NCBI GenBank assembly: GCA_015501605.1
Contig: JADNRZ010000017.1
Location: 372,001 to 436,000 of the forward strand
Reading direction: 5' to 3'
DNA: 64,000 nucleotides
DNA from: Panaeolus papilionaceus
Lineage: Eukaryota > Basidiomycota > Agaricomycetes > Agaricales
Below, piece by piece: positions 33,261 through 44,658 of this stretch (its first letter is position 1; each line of letters opens with the position of its first letter). The translations under genes were made by a program, and so were the position numbers. The notes beneath the pieces are model-generated. The model had not been told where the DNA came from. It saw only the letters and a list, made by a program, of their open reading frames with translations, and searched no databases.

Positions 33261-35886
33261 TTACTCCCCAAGGCCAACGAGCACCATTCCAGCAACACCT
33301 GCAAACATGCTCACAACAGCCAACACCTTCTTCATCACCGACGATTCGTGCTTCTCCGGTGGCGCTATCTGCACCGTACCACGCATCTGGGTTCGTGCAC
33401 TTGAACCACCCTCTATGTCACTGCTTGGCCCGCACCCTGTTTGCATTTCCCTGAATCGCTCCGCCATCAGCTTTCCGAGTACCTCTTCTTCGTCCAGCAG
33501 AGGTCCTTCTTGAGCAGGAGGCGAGACGAAGCTCAGCTGCTCTCCACCCTCTTCGTGGTGGTGGTGATGGTGTCCTCCTTCGACGTCCCCGAATACAAAG
33601 TCTCCTGCGATCATCTCTACTGTGGCGGCGTAGATCAGAAGACCTGCTGAAATGGCAGACATGACACCTTGTGTGAGGAGCATGTCGGCTGGAAGGAAAC
33701 AAAAATAAGGGTTAGGTGTGATGTCATTATAGAGGAGGGAAGTCAACAACGACGTACGTGACTTCGAATCGCTTTGAGCACCCCATATCCACATACCAAT
33801 GGCCATACCCAAAGGTGTCGTGATAGCAAACAAAACCGACAGGGTAGGTTTCAGCCAATGAATTTCTGCCCACTTTCGTGCAATCCATTCCTTACAACCA
33901 GCTAAACTCCATCCTGACCTGTGTCTACCCCGATACCCATGAGCACAGGCCTTGCCTTTATTCACTGGAGACGATGGGACACCAACTGCCGCTGTGCCGC
34001 TACTACATGATCCTGACGATGTCGACGACACATGAGTAGACGACGTGATTGTTGTGCTTGTCGTGTCCGTGGACAAGGACGTAGCGTTGGTCGTCGTCTT
34101 GGACAAATCATGTGAAAGGGGACTTGGAGGCTTGGGCGTCGAAGATATGGCGCCATATCCTCTGTGTTCGTCTGGAGAACCATTGTGACCCCATGCAGCT
34201 ACTTTGGACCGTCCACGATCGACGGTATCAGACCCTTCACTGCCTCTCCTCTTGTGAGAATGTGATTGGACTTCGTCAGTGCCAGAGGTTTGACCCGGTG
34301 GTGCAGGTAACGCTGCTATCCGAATTCCCAAGGAGAGTCCCTCGAACAATTGATGGAAAACGATAGCCGTGGTCAACGACGCTGATTGAGAGGTAAGAAG
34401 AACCATGTAAGTATTCCAAGTTAGAACGAATGGTAATCCTGGTTACTCACTGAATTCAGTACCATACGTAACTGCGAGCGTCAAACCGATAACGAGTGAG
34501 TGAATCATGATTCCGAGTTGGAGCACCTATTCCAATAAAGGTTAGAAGTTTACCTCATGTGCGGAAAGGTGAAATGAATTACCAAAATTCCAACGATCTG
34601 TCTCCGACGGCCAACCATGACATGGTGGTGATGATGATGATCGTGGTGGTGGTCATGATCTGGCTCATCCGGTTGAACTGCGTCATCTGGTTCGTGAACG
34701 CTGTGGGCTTTCACACTGTGATGACCTTCCTCATTATGGTGATGATGATGATGGTGGTGGTGATGGTGGTCATGCGAGAGTCCTAGCCTGAAGATACGAG
34801 GTGAATTTGTGAGGACCTCTATTGGCACCCCAGCGACTGCAGCGACTGGAATGATGGGTCCGTGTAAATGATGGCCTGGATGGAGATGATGGTGATATTC
34901 ATGGGAATGAGAATGCGATCTGCATCTGCGCGATGACTCTCTCGTACGAGTTGTACGTCGGGAAGGCCGGGGAGGAGACCTTGAGCGTGAGTCAGAGGGC
35001 GGTGCTGCCAATAGGCTGCCCCCTGAAGGGTCCAAAGGGATGGTGAGACCTCGTTTTGGTTGAGGAGCCACTGCGAGGAACTCGGCATCGTGACTTGGCG
35101 ACGTCAGAGGTTTATTCGGATTGACCGGTCGAGAAGCGACAAGCAGTGGAGTGGTCTCATTAGGACCTTGGAACGCTCCAGTCTCTCCTTGAGATGAAGT
35201 GCGCGAAGCGTTGGATGACCTCCGCTTCTTTTTTGATGTAACCTGCTTAATCGGAGGTATGACAGAACGAGGCGGCGAGGGTGGCGGCGAGGGCGAACCG
35301 TTACGTGAAGAAACAGGCGTTGGAGGTGCGGAGGGTTTACCCTGCAAATGGTTCACATAAATTGTCGAAATATCTGGATACGATGGTTAAGTAGTAGAAA
35401 TCAGAATGTTGCCTGGAATAGCTCACATTCGACGAGAAATATAGCCAGCAGAGAACCCAATCTAGTAAAAATAGAACATAGCCGTAATTAGTTGGAGAAG
35501 ACACGAGGCAAAGAGCGACAAACATGATAAGTCCTGTCCACTTCCCAACATGCCCATACTTCCGCGACACGACTGGATCTTGCAAAGATTTGAAGGCATC
35601 ATCCAGCAGGTGAAGGAAGGCCGTCGCGAGAATAACACCTGTTCCAAAGTGCTTTCCGATAAAGAATATGATAGGATGGATACGCAAGTATGGTATCTGC
35701 TTCGACAAAGTCGGAAATGATACGGCTGAAGCAGAAAAGACGTGGCAGACAACGCGAAGATAAGACTGTGTCAGTTTCTTCTCCCTCACTGAAAGGAGTC
35801 GCGATGGTCTACTCACCGAACAGAGAGACGAACAAGATGATAATCATCACACTCAACTTTGAACCCATCTCCCAATATGCTGCCAT
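33261..35886 (-). CDS. ZIP-family zinc transporter with very large His-rich loop
   Basis: The N-terminal part reads GSKLSVMIIILFVSLF, HPIIFFIGKHFGTGVILATAFLHLL (TM2 with the conserved His) and LGSLLAIFLVEYIST after splicing. A cytosolic loop of over 200 residues follows, including a run of 11 His (SHD then H11) and DHDHHHDHHHHHH. The signature helices follow: VLQLGI..., then TTAIVFHQLFEGLSLGIRIA (TM4-TM5 metal-binding HQLFEG). A second disordered loop precedes WLKPTLSVLFAITTPLGMAIGM. After another intron come SAISAGLLIYAATVEMIAGDFVFGD and GGHHHHHHEEGG, with a final TM ending VLVGLGE. Roughly 740-760 aa, about twice the size of yeast Zrt1, because of the loops. It should bring Zn2+ into the cytosol. 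Start taken at 35886 (MAAYWEMGSK). Confidence 0.88.
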
Positions 35887-36662
35887 GGCAAAGGTAGTGA
35901 AAACCTGAGCTGAGACTACAGGTACATTATTTAACGGTCCATTTTTCTGTGATCCAAATGACGTTCCCAGATGTTTTGGTATGAAAGGCATTAACTTTAG
36001 AATATAAATCAATATAAACTGGTTATCGTTTTCAAAGGATATAGACCATGGGAGGAGGGATGAGGAGATGGTGGTGGTTATGGTCTAAGCCCTAACGGAG
36101 ACTGAGGAACAGGAAATGGAAAGCGATGACCTGTCGGTTATTTAACTTTATCAACAATTTTGACAACACTATGGAGCACCTGCTTTGAGGACCGCACCGG
36201 TCCCAACCAAACAAACTCAAACAATCTTCCCCACTGGACGGTAATCTTGGCATCTGGTTCGAAAGCATGATAACAAAGGATAAGAGACAGCTTCCTTAGT
36301 ACACCATGCTTGCATTCCACTACCACCGCATGGATTGATTGGACGTCACTATATCTCAGCTTTCTTGGTTCTTGTCAGAATAATAGTACAAACATTACAT
36401 TCTGCCTTGAATTAAACTATTAGTACGAATGAACAATCTACATATTGATTTCAAAATATCATCAACCAATATCATAACGATCGACGTCCTGGACCTAAAT
36501 GGATAAGCGAGTTAATTATCAACAGCTTCTTCGAGAATTCTGCCGAGTTATGTGCGCCGTAGCTTCGCAGGTTTTGGCATGCATGCACTTCAAGTTCTGT
36601 GGTATCGTTTGCCTCCGTTACAGTGTACATCCCTTCTGCCTCGAAATCAGAGCGTCTGCGCT
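35887..36662. other. Intergenic, no gene recognised
   Basis: Promoter side of the ZIP gene and 3' flank of the next gene. Small open frames on either strand lack motifs. Confidence 0.4.
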
Positions 36663-37460
36663 TCAACGTTCCCGGAGCTTCCCTCTCAATGATTTCAAGC
36701 CGTGCCGGGGGCGAATATGTTGTTGGAGGAATCCTGATGAGTGGAAACTTAGGATCTGGTAGAAAAACTTGAAGAAATCAGCAGGCACGTACTGCTCGTT
36801 ATGCTCCTTGGAAGCGAAAATAAAGGGATCACCAGGCTCTGTGTTTTCAAGACTGTTGATAGTTAGCTTCAATTCGAAAAAAGATGGAGAAAGAGACTTA
36901 CTGGGCCCATAGATATTCCTGATAACCCCAGTGTGCTTTGATGGATTTCGCATAGGTAATTACTCTCCAGTTCGCCACCCAATACCTATACCTGGCCAAC
37001 ATAGATCCAACAATAAGTTTGTGCCCGTAATCGGATGCGATCATTGCATTCCAAACGTCTTCGTCGAGGTCGACAGAAAGCAAAGCATTTATATTCAAAA
37101 CTGCTAGCCTGATAGCCAGCGATGTTTCCTTGTTCCACATATTTTCTGGACGCGGGGCCGTCAAGATATGGAACAGCTTTATGTTGAAGCCTCCGCTCCT
37201 CCGAGCCATCAGCTCTCTTACGACCTCTTCTCTCTCCTTGTCGATCGTTTTCGGAGTCACCGTATTGCCCTTCGCCTTTGTCTCCTCTACCTCTAGATGT
37301 ATGGCCCGTAATTTTTCGACTTGTCTCTTAAACGACAGCTTGGGTTTGTAACATTCTGAGAATGGGGTCGTAACGACTGCATCACAAGTCAGTTTCGACT
37401 GGAACCAATGACGTTCTAAAGGAAGGGCTTACCAGGCTGTGAAAAAATATTAATGGACAT
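36663..37460 (-). CDS. Hypothetical protein
   Basis: Three exons: a short first exon from ATG 37460 (MSINIFSQP), a middle exon and a last exon ending 36663. They join in frame through GTAAGC...GCAG and GTAAGT...ACAG introns; about 215 aa. The protein has a basic coiled start (SFKRQVEKLRAIHLEVEETKAKG), an EREEVVRELMARRSGGFNIKLFHIL block, an aromatic segment (YRYWVANWRVITYAK), a block with FIFASKEHNEQYVPADFFKFFYQ, and a basic tail. No signal peptide or membrane helix; no family recognised. A further downstream open frame (to 36472) is not needed. Confidence 0.6.
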
Positions 37461-38197
37461 GATGGATAGGAAAGACTAGAAGGATAAGACAGAGGAAAGA
37501 ATGTAAACACAGCAGATGGCGTTGGTTGGGTGGTAAGGAGCGAGCAAGGGAATTCACACAGGGAGGCCAGACTTTATAGCACTCTAAACGCAATAAACAA
37601 CGCGTCTTGCTTCGCGTGACCGCGACATTGTCCCTGATACTCCAGCGTGAAGCTCCGCTCGGCTAACTGCAAATATGGGGAGCTTCCAGAAGAAAACCAA
37701 TCCAGAGTTCTGCACAGGACTCTCGAAGCGCCCAATTTCACCATAAAAGGATATTTTGACTTAGGTTGCATAGCGTCCTTTGTTTCGGCATTAGCCGGGG
37801 CACACTTCATCTTTGCTTGGCAGCACATTCTGGCCATAATCCTTGCCCAATTCCTCCCACAACGACAAGTATTTGCCCTCAGACTGACTCATCGGACAAA
37901 TTTTGTCATTACCCTAATGACAGGCCTTGATCTTCTTAAGTGTAAGTAGGTGTGTTTCCTTATTTCAAGGTGTTTGGTGAGGTAGTGTGTGGTATTCTTT
38001 GAATGTGATCCGGACGCCCCTCGAATACAACATGCCCGCAGTGAGTAAATCAACAGCCGTTTGGAAATCTAGTAGACATCTTAAAAGGAGTAATTTATTG
38101 AGTGCCAATGACCTCATTACCAATTCCAGGTTTTGATCATACAGTATATAGATTTGAATCTATTGCACATGTGGGAATGAAATCGGAGAACCGGCTT
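37461..38197. other. Intergenic, no gene recognised
   Basis: Contains a 100-codon plus-strand open frame (37647-37949) without splice, motif or composition support. Otherwise nothing. Confidence 0.4.
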
Positions 38198-38866
38198 CTA
38201 TGACTTCCCTCTCGTCCGTCTATAATCCTTCCACACAAGTGCCACGCCGCCTTCCAACCCTTCAAACGGCCTCTGCCCATCGACTTCAAAATCCTCATAT
38301 CCAATGAACTTCTCTTCCGTCCAACCAAAATGTTTCGTCATAAGATGCCTCGTAATCGGTGAAGTGCACTCTGCAACTGCCGCATCCCACTTCGGGTGCC
38401 TGATCATCTGCTGCCCGAAGAACGCCTGGACCTCCTTGTAGACCCCTTTGCCGTGGTATTCCTCCTTCGTTGCGCCCATCAACGGGTGTAGGACTCTCTC
38501 CTCTGATATTGATGCCTTCCTCAAAACATCATCAAACGGCTTATGTAGCTCGTCGAACAACTTCATCAGTGGCACCGGTTCCGCAAGGCCTTCTAGATCG
38601 ACTGGGGCAGCGAGTGGGATGTTGATGTGAGAGGAGACAATTTCGGACGGCTGCCGTTTGTCTTCATGTATTTCCTCAGCCACAACAGACGTGCTGAGGT
38701 CTAGGTGAAGCGCGAATCGATCATAAAGCTTGTAGAATTCTGGCTCAGTGAAACGAAGGTGACTTGCGGCTGGTTCGTGGTATACGAACTCCTTGGTGAA
38801 CAGATCTCGAATGGTTGCAAGGTCAGCCTTACGCAGTGATCGAATGACGAACTTGCTGGAATTCAT
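38198..38866 (-). CDS. GNAT-type N-acetyltransferase-like protein, copy 1
   Basis: Single exon, 222 aa. It starts MNSSKFVIRSLRKADLATIRDLF, the beta1-alpha1 unit of GNAT proteins. The acetyl-CoA pyrophosphate loop is in EYHGKGVYKEV, followed by CTSPITRHLMTKHFGW (the beta4-alpha3/beta5 segment) and ends ALVWKDYRR. It is about 55-60 percent identical by eye to the gene at 39304-39963, so the two are recent tandem duplicates in the same orientation. Likely a cytosolic small-molecule or amine acetyltransferase; the substrate is unknown. Confidence 0.85.
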   Translation of the reverse strand: MNSSKFVIRSLRKADLATIRDLFTKEFVYHEPAASHLRFTEPEFYKLYDRFALHLDLSTSVVAEEIHEDKRQPSEIVSSHINIPLAAPVDLEGLAEPVPLMKLFDELHKPFDDVLRKASISEERVLHPLMGATKEEYHGKGVYKEVQAFFGQQMIRHPKWDAAVAECTSPITRHLMTKHFGWTEEKFIGYEDFEVDGQRPFEGLEGGVALVWKDYRRTRGKS

Positions 38867-39303
38867 GACAGTAGAGGTGAAGCTAGGTTAGAATGAGTGG
38901 GTGGATATTTTAGCTGCAGTAGTAACCCATACATCTGTTGGGTGGCCTTAACCGGCGATTCTCACAGATACTGTTCTTTATATAAATTACTATGACAAAG
39001 CTATGCTTTGTCGGGGAGGGGCTGATGTCGGCATCGAATGCTCCACTCCCACCAAATTCAATCATCCCCGATTTATTGACAGTAAAGAATCAAGATACAG
39101 GCTGATATAGAAATACTCTAAATACCTGCCGATTTATCATGGAGCTACCGATTGAAATAGCACGCAAAATAAGCATTTGATGCATGAGATAGAGATCGTA
39201 CAACAGCGGTACATGGTATAGGTACATGTACTCATGAGCAACTCTAATTCCGAATGTTATCCACGAAAGGCTATTTAAAGCGAAATGCAACGAGAGAAAT
39301 TCG
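38867..39303. other. Spacer between GNAT paralogs
   Basis: About 440 bp holding the promoter of copy 1 and the 3' end of copy 2. TATATAAATTAC-like AT-rich words occur near 38980. No gene. Confidence 0.4.
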
Positions 39304-39963
39304 TCAATTCCGTCGCCTATAATCCCCCCATACAAGGGACGCCCCGCCTTGCAACTCCTGCAGCGGCTTCTGGCCATTATAACTATAATCCTCATACCTG
39401 ATAAAATTCGCCTCCGTCCAACCCAGCTGCGTCATCTTAAGATGTCTTGTTATTGGCGAAGTGCACTCCGCAACAGCCGCATCCCACCTCGAATCCCTCA
39501 TAGTCTGCTGCGAGAACAGTTCCAACACCTTCTTGTACACACCCTTGCCATGATACTCCTCATTCGTCGCACCCATAAACGAATGTAGCAACCTGTCCTC
39601 CGAGATCCTGCTCTTCTTCAGCACATCGCTAAACGGAAGGTGCAACTCCTCGAGCAGGTGCACCATCGTTGTCAGCTCCGTAAGACCCTCCACATCAGGT
39701 GCGGCGGCGAAAGGGGTGTTGATGTGACAGCAGACAAGCTCGGAGGGACGTAGTGCAGCTTTGTCATGCACCACTTCGGCAACAACGGACGTGTTGTAGT
39801 CTATGTCTGGTGCGAATCGGTCAAATAATTTGTAGAATTCTGGTTCGGTGAACCCAAGATGTCTCCCTGTTGGCTCGCGATGGACAAATGCTTTGGTCAC
39901 GACATCTCGAATGGCACCGAGATCTGCCTTGCGCGCTGTTCGAATAATGAGTCTGCTGGTCAT
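39304..39963 (-). CDS. GNAT-type N-acetyltransferase-like protein, copy 2
   Basis: Single exon, 219 aa, starting MTSRLIIRTARKADLGAIRDVV and ending SLVWGDYRRRN. It shares FTEPEFYKLFDRFA, the acetyl-CoA loop in EEYHGKGVYKKV, and AVAECTSPITRHL with copy 1. Both genes lack introns, in contrast to nearly all other genes here. Fragments of related copies lie about 19 kb away (58.4-59.3 kb), showing that the family has been duplicating in this region. Confidence 0.85.
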   Translation of the reverse strand: MTSRLIIRTARKADLGAIRDVVTKAFVHREPTGRHLGFTEPEFYKLFDRFAPDIDYNTSVVAEVVHDKAALRPSELVCCHINTPFAAAPDVEGLTELTTMVHLLEELHLPFSDVLKKSRISEDRLLHSFMGATNEEYHGKGVYKKVLELFSQQTMRDSRWDAAVAECTSPITRHLKMTQLGWTEANFIRYEDYSYNGQKPLQELQGGASLVWGDYRRRN

Positions 39964-41044
39964 TACACGGTATATGGCTGGTGGTTAATCTTCCCTGGAC
40001 GAGGGGAATTGTTATCAATGGCTGTATTGCATCGAATCAATTTAAATGCAAATATTTTTACCGGGTCAACGCTGCCAGAGTTACCGGGTTTAATATGAAC
40101 CTTGATGACATATCGAGAGAAGGTTGTTCGTAATCAAATAGAGACTTGAGAATTCGTCGGGTTGACGTGTGAAAAGAGCACGGTGAATTGAAGGATGAGA
40201 ATAGATTACGAGGCCCCTTTGGGACTCGTTCTTATCATCCCGATTTTTGTGCAACTTTTCCCCATTGCATGCTTGTGTTTGGCGACGGTGGCTATTTCTG
40301 CCACTGGGACTGTGTTCGGTTTTCCCCATTGTATGGTTCTGCTTGTCAACAGCGTTTGATTCCTTTCTGGACTTGTGTTTCGTTTTCTCATTGTAGTCTT
40401 TGACAACGCCAGCTCACCATGACTCTTGGGACCGCTTAGTACTCAGCCATAATATTCTTTTGGTAGAGGGCGTAGTATTATTGTCCATACTTGATGTTAT
40501 ATTTGAGTCAATTTTGTTTTCAATTTCTGCGAAATTGGCAAGCCCACAATGTGCTTCCATCAGGAAATTCAAGAGGACTGTGTAATGCTATGTAAGGGTA
40601 CCGAAATTGATGTAATTCGTTGCAATTGGTGTCACTTCGTATCAGATTATAGCCTGCGATGCATTGTCCTTATCTGTGCACCCTCCTTACATAAAGGTGA
40701 CATCAGACAATTGTCAGGGTGATGCCAGATTATGGTAGAGCACCACGTCTCGTCCAGATCGCGACATGATGTCCCACGAATTAAACATGACCCTAGCGCG
40801 AAATGGGCAAGACATTTGGTCATTGGCCTAGCATCTAGTCCTTGCTTTATCTTGTTAATTTCCCCTGATAATTGGCTCACAGCCTAGAACCCTCATGGCG
40901 GTATCTGAGAAAAAGCCCAACACATTATTCTTGATCACACCGATATCATAAGTATGTCTACATTTTACAAGCTGCTGGAAGGTTGCTTGATCCCGATAAT
41001 TGTTTGACTTGATGGGTTGTACCGTATGGTCCTTACAAGTCTAG
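39964..41044. other. Intergenic, no gene recognised
   Basis: About 1.1 kb between GNAT copy 2 and the minisatellite. It may include the left edge of the accessory region. No ORF with recognisable content. Confidence 0.4.
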
Positions 41045-41600
41045 TATGTAGCATTGTGATTCGTGTGGGATGATGATGCCGGAATGATACCCCGTCGCAA
41101 TGAGTACTGAGCATCATGACCACATCTCAGGGGCGAATGTTTTTATACTTGTTGGGTCATGATTCTGACAAATGACAAGATATATGTCGGTGGGTCAGCG
41201 CACTGTGAGCTATGCGTGAGGACGACGCCTGAATCATGCCCCGTCGCAATGAGTACTGAGCATCATGACCACATCTCAGCTGCGAATGTTTTTATACTTG
41301 TTGGGTCATGATTCTGACAAATGACAAGATATATGTCGGTGGGTCAGCGCACTGTGAGCTATGCGTGAGGACGACGCCTAAATCATGCCCCGTCGCAATG
41401 AGTACTGAGCATCATGACCACATCTCAGGGGCGAATGTTTTTATACTTGTTGGGTTATGATTCTGACAAATGACAAAATATATGTCGGTGGGTCAGCGCA
41501 CTATAAGCTATGCGTGAGGACGACGCCTAAATCATGCCCCGTCGCAATGAGTACTGAGTGTCATGACCACATCTCAGGCGCGAATGTTTTTATACTTGGC
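41045..41600. repeat. 149-bp tandem repeat (minisatellite), nearly four units
   Basis: The anchor CCCGTCGCAATGAGTACTGA occurs at 41091, 41240, 41389 and 41538, exactly 149 bp apart each time. Units two to four are nearly identical over their whole length; the first begins less exactly around 41045, and the last stops after TTTTTATACTTG near 41598. Each unit includes ACCACATCTCAG and TTTTTATACTTG words. Not coding in any consistent frame. Confidence 0.95.
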
Positions 41601-41838
41601 AGTGTCATTTTTTCAAACATTCAAGCGCAAAAGTTAAAACCATATATATTATTATATGAGAATTATGTAAATTCTATCCAATCTAATATCTCGTCCAATC
41701 TAATCAAAACGAAATCTTTTCCTACCAGGGATAAACCTTTGAGACAAAGGACAATGATGGGCCCGTTCGTAATGGATGAACGGTCCTCTTCTCAGCCCCC
41801 TAGCCTGGGTACCCCCCCGAAGTATGCTCACCCCCTGG

Positions 41839-43478
41839 CTAGACTTGTTGAGCATTGGCCATAGTAGCCGCACGACGTTGCGAACATTGCAATTTCAACC
41901 TGTTGCGCGACTTTTTGGGGTTAGTCGTTGTATCGGCATGGTGAGGAAAAACCTGTCTATTAACATGATTATGGAGGATCAGTCATCTTGTACATGTGTT
42001 CATCAACCAGTACTCACTTGTTCCACCAAGCCAATAATTCTTGGGCCCTTGCCTTCGCCTCCTCGTCGTCCTCCGTGTCCTCGAAATAATCGACGATGTA
42101 TTCCCACAATGCACGATATTCGAAGCCATTGTATGTTTCAACCCACTGAACAGCATCAGTAAGATTAAATGCAAGCTAGAAGAAGTTTTAAAAATCAGTA
42201 TTAGGTTGGCCATGGCCAGTCCTAAATAAATAAATAAAATAAACAAAACGCACAACGACTGCCACATAAGCGATGGACCTGGGTGTAACGACGCCATTCA
42301 TATGCAAAAGTGTAGCATTGTTGGACTTTGTGGCCTTCTTCCGAGATGCCGATGCCGTCCCTTTTTTCTTAGTTGGACCATCTTCGGTCTCATCCTCCTC
42401 GAAAGCATCTGCAGAAGTTGGCGAGGTGAATATAGCACAATAGCTCTGCGCGTAAAGTGCCAGTGTAAGTGCATGTACGACATTCACAAATCAGTTTGGA
42501 GAGATACCTTTACAAGGAGGCGACTGCGTAAAAATTTGTCATCGACATTGTTGCTATCTCCTTTGCCCCGAGGATAGAAGCAAGCAAGACAGAGATCATC
42601 TTTGATGCTCAACGTCCCAGCCTTGATGGCGAGGCGGGTCCTTTGAAATCCGTCAGTCATCGTGATGTAAGAATATGGATGAACAAAACTTACGCTTGGT
42701 CGTTCCAATCGTACTCCACAGGACAGAGTAGTGCACCGGTTATGTCATTTTGCAAGCCACGGTCTGCACGCGAAGTAGTAGAGAAGGCATCCTTGGGCGA
42801 ATATGTCTTGTTCAGCCACTCAGCAACCAGCAGTTTCAGATTTCGAATGTCATCGCCGCGAGCCTCATTCGCACCCTCCTGGAGCTGGAAAAAATGGTCA
42901 GGGAGCGGTTTATATGATAATTTGTAACACACAATGGCAAGTAGCTTGTCAAGGTCTTCAGGTTCGGAGCTTTCATCGTTCAACAAGGTTCGCAAGGTCG
43001 GTACTTGGTTGATCATGAGGACAAAACCTTTATATGCTCGGTCTCGGCTGCAAAAAGTAAAGATCAGTGAAAGTAAAGTGATCAGTATTGCCAGAACACT
43101 GACTCTAGCTTGGCATCCTCAGTGAGGTCATCTCTGTCTGAATCCTGCTCTGATGCACGTTGGTCCGCTTCAAAGACCAAAGATTCCAGAGTTCCAAACA
43201 TCGACGCCAAACGACGTATTCCACGTCCCATAGTGGTAGTAGAACTGTTATAAAACCAAAATAGTTACTCCGGTCAGCTGCAATTCGGACCTGGTAGTTG
43301 ATAACAACGGGACTCTGACTCACGTCCTTTTCTTGGTTCGACGACCGCTTTGGACAGTCTGAACCTCATCCTGCAATTGTGCTATGCGCCGCTTCAGGCG
43401 TGAAATCTCTGCCGCTGGGGTATCCTCGAGACTCGGAGATTGAGTTCCTTCTTGGACAGCGAGCTGGGATGAAGACAT
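41839..43478 (-). CDS. DUF6698-family protein
   Basis: Several exons on the minus strand. Start MSSSQLAVQEGTQS (ATG 43478; an in-frame Met at 43520 is possible). A coiled segment (RLKRRIAQLQDEVQ) is followed by the typical DUF6698 order: a lead with MGRGIRRLASMFGTLESLV, LQEGANEARGDDIRNLKLLVAEWL, DRGLQNDITGALLCPVEYDW, FLRSRLLVKSYCAIFTSPTSA, a basic insert, MNGVVTPRSIAYVAVV, AFNLTDAVQW and ELLAWWNKQVFP. It ends AQQV. The family is common in Agaricomycetes, often in many copies and near transposon genes; its function is unknown. Here it is followed upstream by other accessory genes on the same strand. Confidence 0.8.
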
Positions 43479-44130
43479 TCCTCGAAAAGTGAAGGTGGAT
43501 GTGATATACTCGGTGCGCATTCACGCTGTTATTTATAGGTCATCTGAGCTTGCGGCCTCGAAATGATGGTGGTCCGATTCAAGGGATTTTAGAAACGGTT
43601 GCAGGGCACTAAAAATCTAAAAACGTAATTGTGAGTCTTACTGGACTCACGACGTTACGGTTATTCGGCTTGATGAGTATTTGATGTCTTGGGTGGATAA
43701 AAAGTTTGACAAAAAAAATAAATATTTGCAAGAGTTGAATAAAAGTTTGACAAATAAAAAATTATGGCTATAAAGAAAATACGGGAGCGAATTTCAAAAA
43801 CTGGAGATGTATTTGCAGATTGCTGTGATGATCAGTGGCGGATCGATATTTTTATCAATTCTGCTATACGCTGCGGTGACGGAGTGAGTGTTCACGAACG
43901 TGTAAAGATGAGGTGAAACACACACAAGGATCAGTCGCTTGACGAGTCCGTGTCCGTTTTGGAACGACGACGAGCTCGACGGCATCGTAGATTCGGATGG
44001 GATTGATATTGTTCACATTGACACTTGGGATTGTAGACATTCACGAAAACGCGGTTCCCAACATTGTTGCCGACGTCGTTCATATTGACTAGCGGTTCAC
44101 GCCCCATGAGACGAAAATAAGTGAGAGGGA
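43479..44130. other. Intergenic, low complexity
   Basis: Promoter region of the DUF6698 gene plus a stretch near 43980-44110 that is a degenerate third copy of the exon-intron unit of the next gene (GTCAATATGAACGACGTCGGC on the minus strand). Confidence 0.45.
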
Positions 44131-44658
44131 TTAAAGCATGACAGACGACTCACCATAGCTACTGCCCGGTTGCTCCCTGGGCGGACGTCCTACCAATCCA
44201 CCTGCACGTTGCTCCTCAATCGGCCCACCCCTTTCCCCCTGGACTATTGTAATGGGTCGTAGTGGTTGAGATACCAAGAACAGATCGGAGGGTCCCTCGG
44301 CAGTCGGTGCCCCTCCAATCTTGTGACTGGTATCGTTCACATTGACTGGCGCAATACCTATGAGATACAAGATCACGAAACGCATATAAACAGCAGAGAC
44401 AGACTCACCACCCCCACTACTACGCTGTTGCTCCCCTGGCATATGTACTGATACCAATCCCGCTGCACCTTGTTCCTCGATCAGCTGACCACCTCCCGTC
44501 TGGACGAGCCGGGTGGGCTGCAGAATTTCAGATATCGGGATTGAAGGACGGGTTCCTTCGTCGGTTAGTGCTGCAGTGTTATCCGACAAAGGGTGAGACG
44601 GCCCCGTTAAAAGCCATGTTGTAAACGAAGTTGATGTTATGAGGGGTTCCGTGAGCAA
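44131..44658 (-). CDS. Hypothetical protein built of duplicated exon-intron units (partial model)
   Basis: The open stretch contains two related modules of about 55 aa. One runs from LTDEGTRPSIPISEI through GGGQLIEEQGAAGLVS to EQQRSSGGGE; the other from PTAEGPSDLFLVSQ through GGPIEEQRAGGLVG to EQPGSSYGE. Each is followed by GTGAGTC and then a region ending in CTCAT, with TCAATGTGAACGA after it. So the duplicated unit is an exon plus its intron, not only coding sequence. The first and last exons of the gene are not identified. Composition is that of a disordered, Gly/Pro/Ser-rich protein. No known domain. Confidence 0.4.
   Translation of the reverse strand: MLTEPLITSTSFTTWLLTGPSHPLSDNTAALTDEGTRPSIPISEILQPTRLVQTGGGQLIEEQGAAGLVSVHMPGEQQRSSGGGESVSAVYMRFVILYLIGIAPVNVNDTSHKIGGAPTAEGPSDLFLVSQPLRPITIVQGERGGPIEEQRAGGLVGRPPREQPGSSYGESSVML

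Noticed and set aside
36472..36666. 64-codon open frame as C-terminal exon of the gene at 36663-37460
   Set aside because: No donor/acceptor pair joins it in frame; the upstream exon already ends in a stop at 36663-36665.
37647..37949. 100-codon plus-strand open frame with a hydrophobic stretch
   Set aside because: No motif, no TATA or intron support, and located in the promoter side of a gene on the other strand.
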